64,000 nucleotides of DNA from Adineta vaga (lineage: Eukaryota; Rotifera), in contig CP075495.1 of NCBI GenBank assembly GCA_021613535.1, positions 8,990,001-9,054,000 on the forward strand. The letters run 5' to 3'. The position numbers and the translations under genes are program-made. The notes beneath the pieces are model-generated. The model made no database searches, was not told the origin of the DNA, and saw only the letters and a list, made by a program, of their open reading frames with translations. Below are positions 1 through 14,510 of the stretch, one piece after another. Within the stretch, counting starts at the first letter, position 1; each line of letters begins with the position of its first letter.

Positions 1-1265
1 AAATTTAATCAATTATTCGACTTCCGGAAAATAAATTTCTTTTTGTTTGCATGAAAGAAAAAGAGCGCAGTTTTTGTCATCAATAAAGCTCAAAAAATGT
101 CCTCAATGTCAATATTGACTGGGAAAGAGTATCGTGATATTAGTCATGAGAACTTTTTCAATCATTTAATCTACATCACCTAGAATAGACTATTCTTCAT
201 CAGAGAAATGAATGACTTGATTATTTTTGATCAGTCTCATCTCCATAGAATATTCATATGTGTATAGTTGTCTTTCAACGTCACGTTAGCACATTTATTG
301 TCTCAGAAGATTTTCAAACCCATAGAGTAAAGAAAAAAAGGATTCTTTCAATTTATAGATTATTTCAACTAGTTCTATGTCATGAAACTAAACCAAGCAA
401 GTAATCAACTAATAATTTACATACAATTTTTTTCTTTTAATATACTCCTGATTCATATTTATGCTATATGTTATCAGATTAAAATCATGCAGAAGTAATC
501 ATTCATGCTTAAAGATATCATCCCTTTTCCTATCATAGTAAATTAAATATTTCAGTTTCTATTCTATAAATTACAATTTTGTGGATTCGAATTCATGACA
601 TCCAAATATTGATAAGCACACTTAATGTATGTCTAACCTTTGACTACATACATTTTCTCCAAGGTAATCTAAACATGCGTGTATACATAGACAAATATAT
701 TATTAATTATTTACTCCCACATATATAATGAAATCAATGTATAGTTTAATTAAAGTGCATATCAAAATAATCTATTTTTCTTCGAAGATTAGTGAAACCA
801 AAAGCTTAAAATATTAACTAAATGAAATCATATTCAGGTACAAGTTTTCTCAAATACGAGACGATACTATAAAAAGAAAACAAATCCGTATTGTTAGATG
901 ACTAAAAATACGATTATATTTAGAAAGGCTTATCTTATGATTCACTCGAATAACTATTGCTTATTCTACAATGAAATAAAATACATCATATCTAAAAAAA
1001 TCTTTTTTTATCATTTCAACCAGTCTTTCAACAGACTTCTATTTAACAATGAGAAAAAAAAACAAAAATAAATTTCATTCTTTAACAGATCATGTATAGC
1101 AAAACGCAATATACAGCATTGGTATAGAGATCTAATACTAATACAAATAACAACAAAACCACAGAGGACAAGAAAAACACATCGCATTTGTTTTCTTTTT
1201 TCACAGAGAAACTTTTTGATAACGAAAAGAAAGAAATGAAACATCACCAAGATCGTTTGGACATT

Positions 1266-1303
<38 letters not shown>

Positions 1304-1325
1304 GAAAGTAGATATATAGATATAT
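1..1325. other. Intergenic, no gene recognised
   Basis: AT-rich sequence with stops in all frames and no open reading frame that resembles a protein. It ends in a GA-dinucleotide run just downstream of the GPCR stop codon, so the last part is probably that gene's 3' flank. Confidence 0.6.
1267..1300. repeat. (GA)n microsatellite
   Basis: Uninterrupted GA dinucleotide run of about 30 bp, lying 3' of the GPCR gene on the minus strand. Confidence 0.95.
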
Positions 1326-2600
1326 CTAATATCCTGTTGATCCATCACCGTCCACTGTTGATAGAGTTGCTCGAATAGGATTTGTTCGTTCTAGTGCATA
1401 TTCATTAAGTCGACTATTACTCGAACCATTTGCTATACTAATTTGTGCTTGAAGAAACGGTCGGATTTCATGTGAAGATGATGGTCCACTCATTGCACGA
1501 TTTATTCCATGTTTTGGTTTGTCATTTCTATGTAGAAGTTTCTTTATTTCACGTCGAAATATTGATGAAGATGCAAAACAAAAGACAAATGATGCTGCAT
1601 AATATGTATTAATTAAACATTGGAATATGCCAACTTTAATCATAAATGATTTGTATATACTTGGTGTTTCAACTCCACGTTCTGGATCAAATAAAAGTGC
1701 AATGAATATTTGAGCAGGTGCTACCATAGCTAAGAAGCCAATATTCGATGTTAATAACATAGTCGTTACACGTCGTGTTCGACTTTTCGATCGAGATTTT
1801 AGATGTTCATTGCTTGTTGGATTGAGAAAAGATTTTTTAATAATAAATATATTCAATATTAATGTTAATATACATGGCTAGAAAAAGAAATTTGTTGGTT
1901 TTCAGAAAACGAAAATTATTTATTAATACTTACAACAATAATAATTGTAACTAATTCTTGCCAAGTATTTGTTGATGCAAAGAATCGATGAATAGCACTA
2001 CTACTATTTTTATGGAATATACATGCAAGAAACATTGTTTCATGATTTAATGGTATTCGTATACCCGTAAACAAAAGATAATGTAAATTCAACACTAATA
2101 AAAATAAACTAATTTTAATAATCGTATAAGAAACTGTATGTTTATCTCGAGATGGTGTACGTCGAATGATTTTCGATTGTCGAAAACGATCAAGTGCAAC
2201 GACAACAAGAAACCAGGAAGCCATTCCACGTATCCATTGAGAAACAAAAACATTCGTACGACACCAACTAAGATTGAATAGACTACGAACATGAATACCA
2301 TAACCATTGGATAATGACATATGCAGTGTATTTGTTAATAGAACTCCAATGTTTGATATAGCACAAACAGCCATAAATTGACATGTTGTATATTTACGTA
2401 ATTTAGCTCGAAGAAGTGTTATTGCTGTCAAAAGATTTCCACATGTACCAGCAATAATAAGAAAAACAAAATAATCACGATAAATAAATCGATTGATAAA
2501 TATTACAGCTGAATAATCTTCGTGAGATGTAGAACTAAATGAAAATGCACTATCAATAAAAACAAACAAACAAACATTGATTTAATACATACTTATTCAT
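1326..2600 (-). CDS. Rhodopsin-like G-protein-coupled receptor, divergent
   Basis: Class A seven-helix receptor of the plasma membrane; ligand unknown, most like the divergent neuropeptide (FMRFamide-type) receptors expanded in invertebrates. Three exons give 391 aa: 2593-2600 (ATG AAT AA), 1934-2549 and 1326-1877, with introns of 43 and 56 bp. Helix 1 has the GN motif (GTCGNLL), helix 3 is followed by DRF in place of DRY (VALDRFRQS), and helix 7 runs into a helix-8-like FRREIKKLL. The helix-2 aspartate is replaced (AISN) and NPxxY is not recognisable, so signalling through the usual switch is uncertain. The tiny first exon was chosen because the main frame has no in-frame ATG near its 5' end, whereas this exon supplies one with a GTATGT donor and restores the frame. 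The family is well supported, the subfamily is not. Confidence 0.83.
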
Positions 2601-4851
2601 AATTTCGAAATATGATAACTAGATCTTCGCTTTAATCCTACTAGACAAGAATAATCGAATGATTTATGAATCTAAAATACACATGTTTCATCTTAGATAT
2701 TAAATAACATTTCATTAAGAATATAAACAATGAAATCACAAGTGCACGGTTACTTCATTACGGAAATCGTTTCATTTTTCTTTTATGTAATTGGATATCT
2801 AAGAAGTCGATTTCTTAGTGAAGTCACATATCAACTTCGCTTGTTGTCTAATAATAGATATAAGAAGAGAAAGAGAAATGAAACTAGACGGAGGTAGTAT
2901 AACATGCAAGAAGATCAAAGGAGATGTGTCAAACAGAAGAGTAAAAAAAACTTTTTTCTCGCCCATGCACATATTTTTCTTCTTTTCCTTTCAGTAAATT
3001 TTATTAATGAAATGTTGAATGTACTTTACCGAACTTTGTTTCCTTTTCATCACATAGCGGAACAAATTCATAATCGATTTTAGGACTGTTCAACTCGAAC
3101 TGCAAAACCAAACTTTTTTATGCAAATAAAATATATTAGAAGATGTGGTATGTCTTAAAGATTAACCAAGACATATCTAGCAAACTAAATACTACTGTTT
3201 AACATTTTAGCCAACAATTCGTTAATCATGATCTGACCTATATTACTATATTTTAATATTAAGACTATTTATTTTCTCAGTTTTAACTATATTCATTGAC
3301 GTGAATTGGACAGAAAAATAGTATAGAAATAAATGCCTAATAATGCAATTTATAAATATTTCTTGTTCATTAATTCTTTTGTAAAAGAGGGAAAAAAAAG
3401 AAAATATTTAGTTTTTCATCGAGTTAAATTGGTCGAATAAAACTTAATGAACTATTTTTTTCTTTCAGATCGTTCTAATCAAGAAGAATATTTATTAGTT
3501 ATTAAATATAAGATTACCTTGAAAGAAAAACACGGGAATACTATTGTTTTAAATCATATTGATATGACGATTTTCTTGTGATACAAACGACATGAATAAA
3601 ACAGATGGAATAAATACTCATGTGAATATTTTCGTTTCCTTTTATTGACAACAAGATGTCGAAAAAAGACTTAATCAACACGAGAAATTCTGATTACATT
3701 TGACATTCACAGCTGTAGGATGATTTGTCTGTCAATAAGGTTAAAATATAACAAAGACAAAGAAGATAAACAAAATACAGTAAGTTATTTATGTATTTGA
3801 TAGTGTTCAATAAAACGAAACAAACTGTTCAAAAGTATTGAAGATTACTTCTGGAACGTGAATAAAAGAATGATTATAGTCTCTACAATTTCTTCTCATC
3901 AACTAATGAAACAATGTCAAAAAAAAACCATCTCCTTGGGCAATATTTTCTATCGATGTCTTCCTAGTTCATTTTGTCCTCATTACTATTAGATCGTGAT
4001 AATCATGCTCGATTAGAAATTCTTCTAAAGAATTATGATTGACTATTTCGGATTTCCTGTGTAAATGTCATTCATACCACTTTCTTTGTACGAAAGAAGA
4101 AAAAAATTTATGATCTTGAAAAACAGGGTCATGTTCGCTCATTTTATCAATTTCATAATAGAAAAAAAGTATGTTTCTCGGAAGCGCTCATTATTATTGA
4201 AACAAATAATAATAATAAAAAGAAATACCTCTCATACTAATGATAGATAGAAACAATGATGTTATTTTATATAAAAATACAAGCATCCTCGTATATCTAT
4301 GCGAACACTAACAATAAAGAAGTCTAGAACAGATTTATTAACAAGAATTTATGGTATTCTTTAAAAGACTCATTCACGAAAAAAGCCAAAAGCAGGAAAG
4401 TTGTTCTATTATCAATGAACCACCTCCTCAATCTCTCAAATAATTTCACATAATTACAATGTCATATTCATTCACTGTGATCCTTCGGAAATTCAAGATA
4501 TTAAGACAAACAGATGCACGTCAACTACCTACGAGTAAATATATTCATTAACATTTGTAATTATCTATGATTTCTTAACAAAGAATTAAAAAAGAAAATA
4601 GATCTTAGATAAATGCAATATGTAAATTAATATTCCATTTTCTATAGTATGAAATAAATATAAACCTACTATTCAAAAAAATAGAAAAAAACAAAATGAA
4701 TTCTAATAAGTAGAAAGGAAAGTAGATTCAGTCGAATAATAAAACGATAGCTTCCAGTCTTCTCTTTATTCTAAATCTAATTCGAGAAAAAAATCTACTT
4801 TTTAGACTGTCGGTTTTCTTTCTCTTCTCTCTAGATCTTATATATATATAT

Positions 4852-4884
<33 letters not shown>

Positions 4885-7693
4885 TTATACAGGAAAGATA
4901 CTTAGAGAAATAATAAACGAGATCTATGACGTCGTTAAGTAGAAGAAAAAGAAACGTCGAAGCTTTTTCATCTTCATTTCCAATTAATTAATAAAATGAA
5001 TTATGTATATTATCATACGCAATATGTCGCCGATTTTCTTTTTTTGCGGAAAAAATGAGTTTTCCTTACTCATTCACTCGTTTTCTTTTTAGAAAAAGAA
5101 AGATTAGAGGTTTTGAAATAACTTTCAATTATATTTCTCGATTAACACATATAGCAAAATAAATCTCATGGACGCATTTATTTGAAAAGATTTGTCCCTA
5201 TTATTCTTAAATCATCCTACTTAAATATATCTTCTATTCTTTTTGTAAAAAAACAGTAAATATCAGATGAAAATCATTAATAACTAAGACTAGTCATTTA
5301 ACATGATTATAAAAACCAAGTAATTCTCATCTAACTCTTGGCAAATCAATAAACTTCATGTTCATTCATTTTCTCGAGAAAACAAATCTGTATTCGTCAC
5401 TCATCGTTGCGATTTTTCACTTTAACGAAAAACTTATAACAATACTCAAAATGAGACTTATTTGTTAGCGTATGGAGGAAGGAAGTATGTAGTAGAACAG
5501 ACAAAAAATACTTTATCGAAAGTCAGGAATGCCTTCAAGGAATAACATCATTTATATTAAAACTTATTTTTATGTAGTACTTATCAAGTTTTGATTGTCT
5601 ATTAAAGCACGAATGAAATTACTTATTCTTATTAATATATAATCAGATTAGATAATTAATCAATGCTGGAACAACTAATCATTCGTTACACAGAATTATA
5701 ATTATTCTAGAGACGATAAATAATTTAAGCAAGTAAAAGTACTCAATAAATCGATCAATTCATAAATGGAACGAAATGTTTTCATCGGGACAGATATTAT
5801 AATTAATATAAAAGCGTAGTTGAAAGTTTTCTCTGCAAGGAAAAATTCTCTTTACCTTACCGGAAGATTAGTAATTTCTATCGGTTATATTCTTGATAGG
5901 TAGTTTAAGAATAGATTTTTAACGTGAAAAAATGTCTTACACTTGACAAACTAATGTTCTTATCGCTCAACTTACTGTTTTAAAAGTACAAATTTCTGAG
6001 TTACTATGCAAGTACTTTTGTGCTTTCATTTCTTAATTGTAGAAAAATATTTAGTATATATCGAAAGCAACACATCCATCTGTTCTATTCAATCTATTGT
6101 TAGATCTATAATTTTTTGGCGTAACAAAATATTTGTTTTAGAACTTAATCGACAACAAGCTACACTAGAGATCCTTTTATCCTTACAAAATATTGTGTTT
6201 TTATAGGTTTACTATAAGACTAAAGCATTAGACAATATATGTAGAACAGAAGAAAGTATACGTATAGAAAGGAAGGAACATTTAGGGTAATTCCTTATGG
6301 AATGATTTAAGAAATATTTCATAATATCTATTTCCTTCAAAAAAAAAGAATCCTCACGTGTTGCGTTCACAATCACCTACGCGTAGTAGTATCCGCCTTT
6401 CTACTAATTACTTAACTTTCTTATCTATCATTAGCTAGTAAGTTATTATCTATTCCGGAAAAGCCGAAATAAAAAAAATTGTTCTTCTAAAAACTCTTAC
6501 TTTTGTTTCTTTTTAATTTGAGAGAGGAAGTAAATGTCAATGAGAGTCTAAAATATACATTGAAATGGCGTAGTTTTCTTTGTTGACCTAATCTTTTTCG
6601 ACAATAGTTTATTATGTAGATAACTTCATGGAAAACATAGAAAAATAAAATAACAATATGAACGGATGTTTGTTGACATAATTTAGAAACGTGCAATGCA
6701 TTAAAGATCAATTAATGAATGTCGTAAGAACGAATTAATAGAGAGAAAAGCTTTGCATCTATATTCATTTTTTATACAATATTTTGTACCCTTAAGAAGT
6801 GTATATTTACAAAAAGAAAAAACTTGTCCTATTCACATGATTTGATTTACAGAAATAGTTCATAAAAAAAACGACGATATTAATCATAGTGTTAAATAAA
6901 CACTCGATGATTTGAGATTAGTTGTAGTAATGAGCGAGAAAAGGAGAACTTATTCATCGTTTACAACATTTCCATGATTTTCTTGTGCAATTTTCTAGAA
7001 CATAATTACAAGGTATTTGATTATACATGATACATTTTGTAAGATCTATTTCAATATGCGTATATTAGCTATTTATTCTATATTTTCCATCGATAGTCTC
7101 CAACTGATATATACTAATGAATATTCATATGGTTTCATGTGTTTCTACGTTGAAACACCATGCAGAATTATCATCATACATTGTTGTGTTAATTTTTCAA
7201 TATGAATAATAATAGTTATCAGACGATTATTTTGTTTTTTTCTCTTAGGCATTCCACAATCTAAATGGACTAGTTCTCATACATCATATTAATTGTTCTA
7301 TGTCAATATGTAATAACTATCTATATAATGAAACATTATCTACTTTGCTCCTGATGCATGAATAGTTTCTCTATTCGCCTGAAAAATAATTTTGTAATGA
7401 AGTGAAATAATACATCATGCATTCTTCAAAAAAACTACTAGACTGAGAAAATTAAACTATCAGAGAGAGTTTCCTATTTACAAGTCTGGGATCAGTTCTG
7501 AACAATCGACGATATCTGCAATGAATTTAAATGAAATGATTTTATTTTTATAAAAGAGCAAGAAAAATCATCGTTCATCATTAACAATATGTGTTTTGTG
7601 TATCAATTCGATCCACAACGAAATGTAGAACATCTCACTATCATAAAGTTCGTTTCTTGGATAAAATAAAAGACAAATGACCAGTCCATAGTA
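2601..7693. other. 5-kb gene-poor interval
   Basis: No reading frame here looks like a protein and no splice-connected chain could be built. Contents are AT-rich unique sequence, a TA/GA microsatellite near 4839-4882, and scattered poly-A/T tracts. It lies between the 5' end of the GPCR and the 3' end of FOXK and could hold regulatory DNA for the receptor gene. Confidence 0.6.
4839..4882. repeat. (TA)n(GA)n compound microsatellite
   Basis: A TA run of about 14 bp leads directly into a GA run of about 28 bp. Confidence 0.95.
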
Positions 7694-9653
<1,960 letters not shown>

Positions 9654-10911
9654 ACTGAAATTGTCGAAATTCAAAATACTGTTCACAAGAAAAGTAGTAT
9701 CGATGAACGTAACGGTAATGTCGACTAATGCTTTCTGGATGGTCTTGTTACTGTATAAGCATGTGTCTGACACATTGGCACGCGGAGACAAAAGATGGAG
9801 AATAGAGGTGAAAAGAAATGTGATGGTAGTCGTGAAGCAGCGGCAACCAAAATGCTTTCTTTCCGTTCTCTTTTTTTCTCTCTTGCAGATTGATCGTCAA
9901 TGTAGTCAGAAGAAGAAGAAGAAGAGAAAAAAGAATAAGAAAAAAGAATGAAGACGGCGACTACAACGACGATGATGATGATGATGATGATGGTGGTGGT
10001 AGTAGTAGAGTGGTACGCTGTAGCCGCGTGTTAAGGACGACAATGTGGATGTCGACGGCGAAACACTGCCGCTGTTCGATGATGTTGTTGACATACAGCA
10101 CGTTCTATCTCATGACATGTTGATGTTGTATACAACCATTCGATCGTTGTAATAAAAAAAAAGAGGAAAGAAAAGAAAGAAAGAAAGAAAGAAAAAGAAC
10201 TACTCGTTCTCTTCTTTTTTTCTGAGTCCTTACTCTCGAACATTGTGCATGAAACAAAACATACACAGACATACAATGAATGATCCGAACCAGAAAAGAA
10301 AAAAAACCCGTTGATACGTCTAATTTTTATTTCTAGGCATATTTGATAAAATCGCAGTAGAATCGAGAGAAGAATGGATTGTTAGTGAAAATTAAATCGA
10401 TTTTTTTTCTATTTTATTCTATAGAATAACGAAAGCATAAATATATTGAATTTTCGTATAAAATAGAGACTGAATGCGTAACATTATCGATTTGATATAA
10501 TAAAAAAATACAATTACCAAGATTAATCGATTGATATTGAGCTGTGAATAGTAGATGTCACCATGAATTTTGTTGGACATATGAAAAAGAAGGATGATGT
10601 TTCCAGAAAATGATTTTCGTAACTTTAAACATATCCAGTCTATTTAGAAGACTATACGATATACTTTCATTTTCGATTACTTTGTTATACTGTCTGATGT
10701 CTAATAGATATCGACAGGTTTTATAAATGAAAGATTGACAAGAACTTAGCATTATCAAAGTATGCTAAATTCATTTCTTTATTTCTTGAGATTTTCGGTT
10801 AACATGAATATGATCTTTCTTTTTATTCTGTGAAAGAAATCTGAACTAAAAAAAATAATAATAAACAAAAATCTAGCATTTTAAATTGATCACACAGAAA
10901 AAAGGATAATA
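9654..10911. other. FOXK upstream region / MTHFR 3' flank
   Basis: No gene recognised. The FOXK-proximal half is low-complexity: a GAT/GGT trinucleotide run (about 9968-10008) and a GAAA-rich tract (about 10164-10195). Open frames in both directions are mere readings of these repeats (poly-His, poly-Asp, poly-Phe). Probably FOXK promoter and 5' UTR. Confidence 0.6.
9968..10008. repeat. (GAT)n/(GGT)n trinucleotide repeat
   Basis: Imperfect GAT repeat passing into GGT and AGT units, 5' of FOXK. Confidence 0.9.
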
Positions 10912-13303
10912 TTAGGAAGCGTTAGTATCGTTCTTTAATAGTCTTTGATATTCAAACATCGCATCTAATATTGTCCAAAGACAAGAACCTTCTGGATAAT
11001 CATTATCAACTAAATTCACCAGAAAATAACTATTGGCAATTTGCTCAATAACAGCATGTGAACGTGAGTCAGGTTCATACAATTTACCCCAACGTTCAGT
11101 CCATAAACTAAAAGCTTCATCCTATAGTCATGAAAACAAATTAATTTTCAGAAAATCAAATCTTTATTGTCTCTTACCTTCCAAATCATGAAACTAGTAG
11201 GATCAACAACAGTTGGTTGAATGATTTCTCGGCCTGTAAAGACACCCCATGTCACAGCTATGGGTTGTTCGTCAACATTATTCGTTTCATTGACTTCACC
11301 CTACAAACTTCGTGTAATGAAAGAAAATGAAATGAAAAATAATCTTACAGATTTATTCACAAAATGATAATTAACATTCGGAAAGTTTTTCAAAACACTG
11401 CGTAATGCTGAGATATTGTCAGCACTGGTAAAAAATTCCAAATATGCCTAGAAAAATGAAAATAATCTCTTTTTAACAGTGCATCAAATGCAAATTCTAT
11501 GCTCACTTTTTGATAAACATAACCATTGAGAGTACCCCAACCAACAATTGTATCAGAACTCGGTTTTCCATTGACTGCTGGTTGAGAATTAATTGTTAGA
11601 ATTCCACGTCGATTGAATTCAAGTAAATTGTTTTGAATCAATGATGTTTCCGATGACAATTCCTCATCTGTCCAAGGAAAATGACGAACAACTTTACCAA
11701 TATGATTTTTCTCTCCACCGATATAACAAGCAAACATCCGCCAAACATCTTCTTCACATGTCAATTCTCGTCCCCATTCATCAAGTAATTCATCACGTGT
11801 TGCATCGATCTTCATATAAAACAAATGATAATCAGTTAGCATACCAAATGAGGGTGCCGATGATAAACCCCAACGTCCATTAGGAAATTCATTCCAATTT
11901 GATGTTCGATGAACATAAGATTTTGGTCGTATACTCCAAAAGATAGGCCGAACATTTTCTTTTGAACGTGCAAAACTACTCGATGTTTTCTTCCATGGTA
12001 GAGCACGTAAGGGTTGTTCTTCTAACCAAAGACCGAGCTTTTTTAATATTTCAATTGTTGCAAATTCTCGATTTAATGTATAGAAATGTAGACCATAGAC
12101 TTTACCAGATTCTAATAATTCACGACATAAATCAAGACATGCTTGTACACCAAAATTTCGGATAGCTTCATCATTTTCTTTGATTGGTTCAATGCAAGCA
12201 AGAATTTCTTTGGGTACATCAAGTTTTGCTAATCGAACAATATTACGAAGACTTGCGTAACCCTAGAATTATCCTATTTTACTAAATTTACATGAAACAA
12301 ATTCGTTTACTTGAATTGGAAAGATGCCTGGGATAATTGGGCATGTAATACCTGCTGCTCGACAATCAGATTCAAATTTAATAAATGTTTCAGCTTGAAA
12401 GAAAAGTTGAGTAATGATAAAATCGGCACCACAATCGACTTTTTCTTTCAAATAACCAAGATCATCTTCATAGGATGTTGAATCTGGATGACCTTGCGGA
12501 TAACCTTGAATGAATACAATACAAACTTAACAATCTATGGAAAGAAGAGCATGTCATATACCAGCAACACAAATAACAAAATAATTTCCAAAATGTTCTC
12601 GAATAAATTTGACTAAATCAAGTCCATACCGAAAATCACTCTTACTCGGATCCCATTCTTCACCAACGGGAGGATCTAAAAAGAAATATATTTCTTTGAT
12701 ATTAAAATCTTTATTTTCTCCTATTTCAATTTACCTCCACGTAATGCTAATAAATTTCGAATACCAAAATCTTTAGCTTTATTAAGAAAAGTTAACATTG
12801 TTTCTCTTTTTGCTCCATAGCATGTAATATGTAACATTGTATCAATGCCACAATAGTTTAACATTGTATTAGCAATCATCATTGAACTTGTTTCTTTATT
12901 ACTTGCTGGATCACCAGCTGGATGCCAAGTTATATCACAGAACAGTGGTTGACCAATAGCCATTCGATCAAAACTAGTTTCCATGATGAAAATAAATATT
13001 CCAATCAAGACTGAATCAAATAACTTACCATCCGATTAAATTAGCTGCACCACTTGGTGTACGTGGTGGAAAAAATTCCAATGAGTACCAACGATCATTA
13101 CTTGCCATACGTTTCTCAATTTTTTCTGTTAAACTTACATATTTAGTCGCTTGAAGACAACACCCTTTAGCAGCTATATTGGCACCTTCACTCTCGGCAC
13201 GTTTCAAAGTCTGCATATTATGTTTTGTTTCAGGATCAATTTCATTATCGTACATATTGTGACTACTTGGAACGGTCTGATTTTCAGAATCTGTTCGTGT
13301 CAT
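10912..13303 (-). CDS. MTHFR: Methylenetetrahydrofolate reductase
   Basis: Cytosolic flavoenzyme that reduces 5,10-methylene-THF to 5-methyl-THF with NAD(P)H, feeding methionine synthesis. Eight exons give 669 aa (human 656): 13029-13303, 12735-12973, 12562-12675, 12311-12504, 11507-12262, 11349-11447, 11178-11300, 10912-11121. The catalytic TIM barrel shows [10 protein letters not shown] with its flavin-side glutamate, [36 protein letters not shown] and PGIFPIQGY. The linker and regulatory half show [50 protein letters not shown] and [13 protein letters not shown] TERWGKLYE. The regulatory half binds SAM in animals, so inhibition by SAM is expected. The serine-rich N-terminal tail phosphorylated in mammals is weakly represented. 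Nothing appears broken. Confidence 0.98.
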
Positions 13304-14510
13304 ATGCGTTTGAAATAGTGAAAACAGTTATATAACTTATTTCGATCGACAAATATTGAAAGAGAAAGAGATAGAAATATATTAACCTGTTTCGTTCTAT
13401 TTATTTGAGACAGTTATCATACATCAAATGCGTGATATGATAATAATCTAGAAAGAAAAAAATGATTGAAAGGAGCAAGGAAGAGGCTCGAAAAAAGAAC
13501 CTTGCTCGTGTTCCTAGGGAATATTAGTTTGTATGTATATAAGTACTAAGTACATGTACATGTACATGCATCTATCTATCTCATAGGTAATTTCAATAAA
13601 TGGACAAAAAACATATCCATTCAAATATCGAAGAAAACGACCAAATTCAATGGAGGTCGCTATGAAACATTCATACACTTTTTTGAATTATTTTTACTTT
13701 TGAAACCAATCCTTTTTGTTTAGCTGAGAAAACGCATCGATGATATCATACTGAGAGCAGATGTAGCTTTAAATGAAAGATTAAAATTTATTTTTTTTTA
13801 AAGTCCTGGTATGCATGAGAAAGAGAAAAAAAGAGTATGCTGATAATAAATATTTTGAAAGTGTGAGAAGCGAATGATATAGAATAAATTTTAGTCAACA
13901 TAAGATAATCGAAAGTACACTTACATTTGGCGAAAAGAACGTTTAAAAAGTACAAATTATAAATATATGTAACCTCCACGTTTGATTCCGTTCTTAGAAT
14001 ATATAAACTTAAAAATATGAAAAGTCTGATCACACGAGAGGTTTTTTTTCTTCGGAAGATTGTACTTTGATATTGCCTACTTAGCGTATTAATAGATTTA
14101 CTATCGATCGACAATCATGCTACTGTATTTACTTTTCGATTTATAATCGACAGTTGATGATATATTAACATTCGGTCACAAAATGTTGTCTATTCAGTTG
14201 CATTGAATATGTATTTCGTTAAATAAAAATTACGATTTATGATGTAGAATTATAAATTAACATCATCATTTACTGAGATTAAAAAACGTCTTCAGAAAAC
14301 AAATAGCCGCTTTGTTAAAATCAGTACTGCAATGAAATTACAGCTCAGACGGTAATTCTGATATTCATCAGTAGACGTTTTCGATATTTCCAATTGTTAG
14401 ATTCGAACATTGGACGGACATCTATCGTTTTTATCGTTTCTTTTTTCTCTTCTAGATCCATTCATTCAAACATATCCTATATAATGCTTAAATAAACTTT
14501 ATTTCAATAT
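13304..14510. other. Intergenic, no gene recognised
   Basis: Between the MTHFR start and the TTLL12 stop. It contains a self-complementary GTACAT repeat (13549-13571) and AT-rich unique sequence; the open frame at 13788-14114 has no protein-like composition. Confidence 0.6.

Noticed and set aside
9890-10276. Open frames giving poly-Asp, poly-His or poly-Phe upstream of FOXK, on both strands
   Set aside because: They are translations of GAT and GAAA repeats, with no protein-like sequence outside the repeats.
11641-12165. Plus-strand frames opposite MTHFR
   Set aside because: Antisense shadows of a highly conserved enzyme exon.
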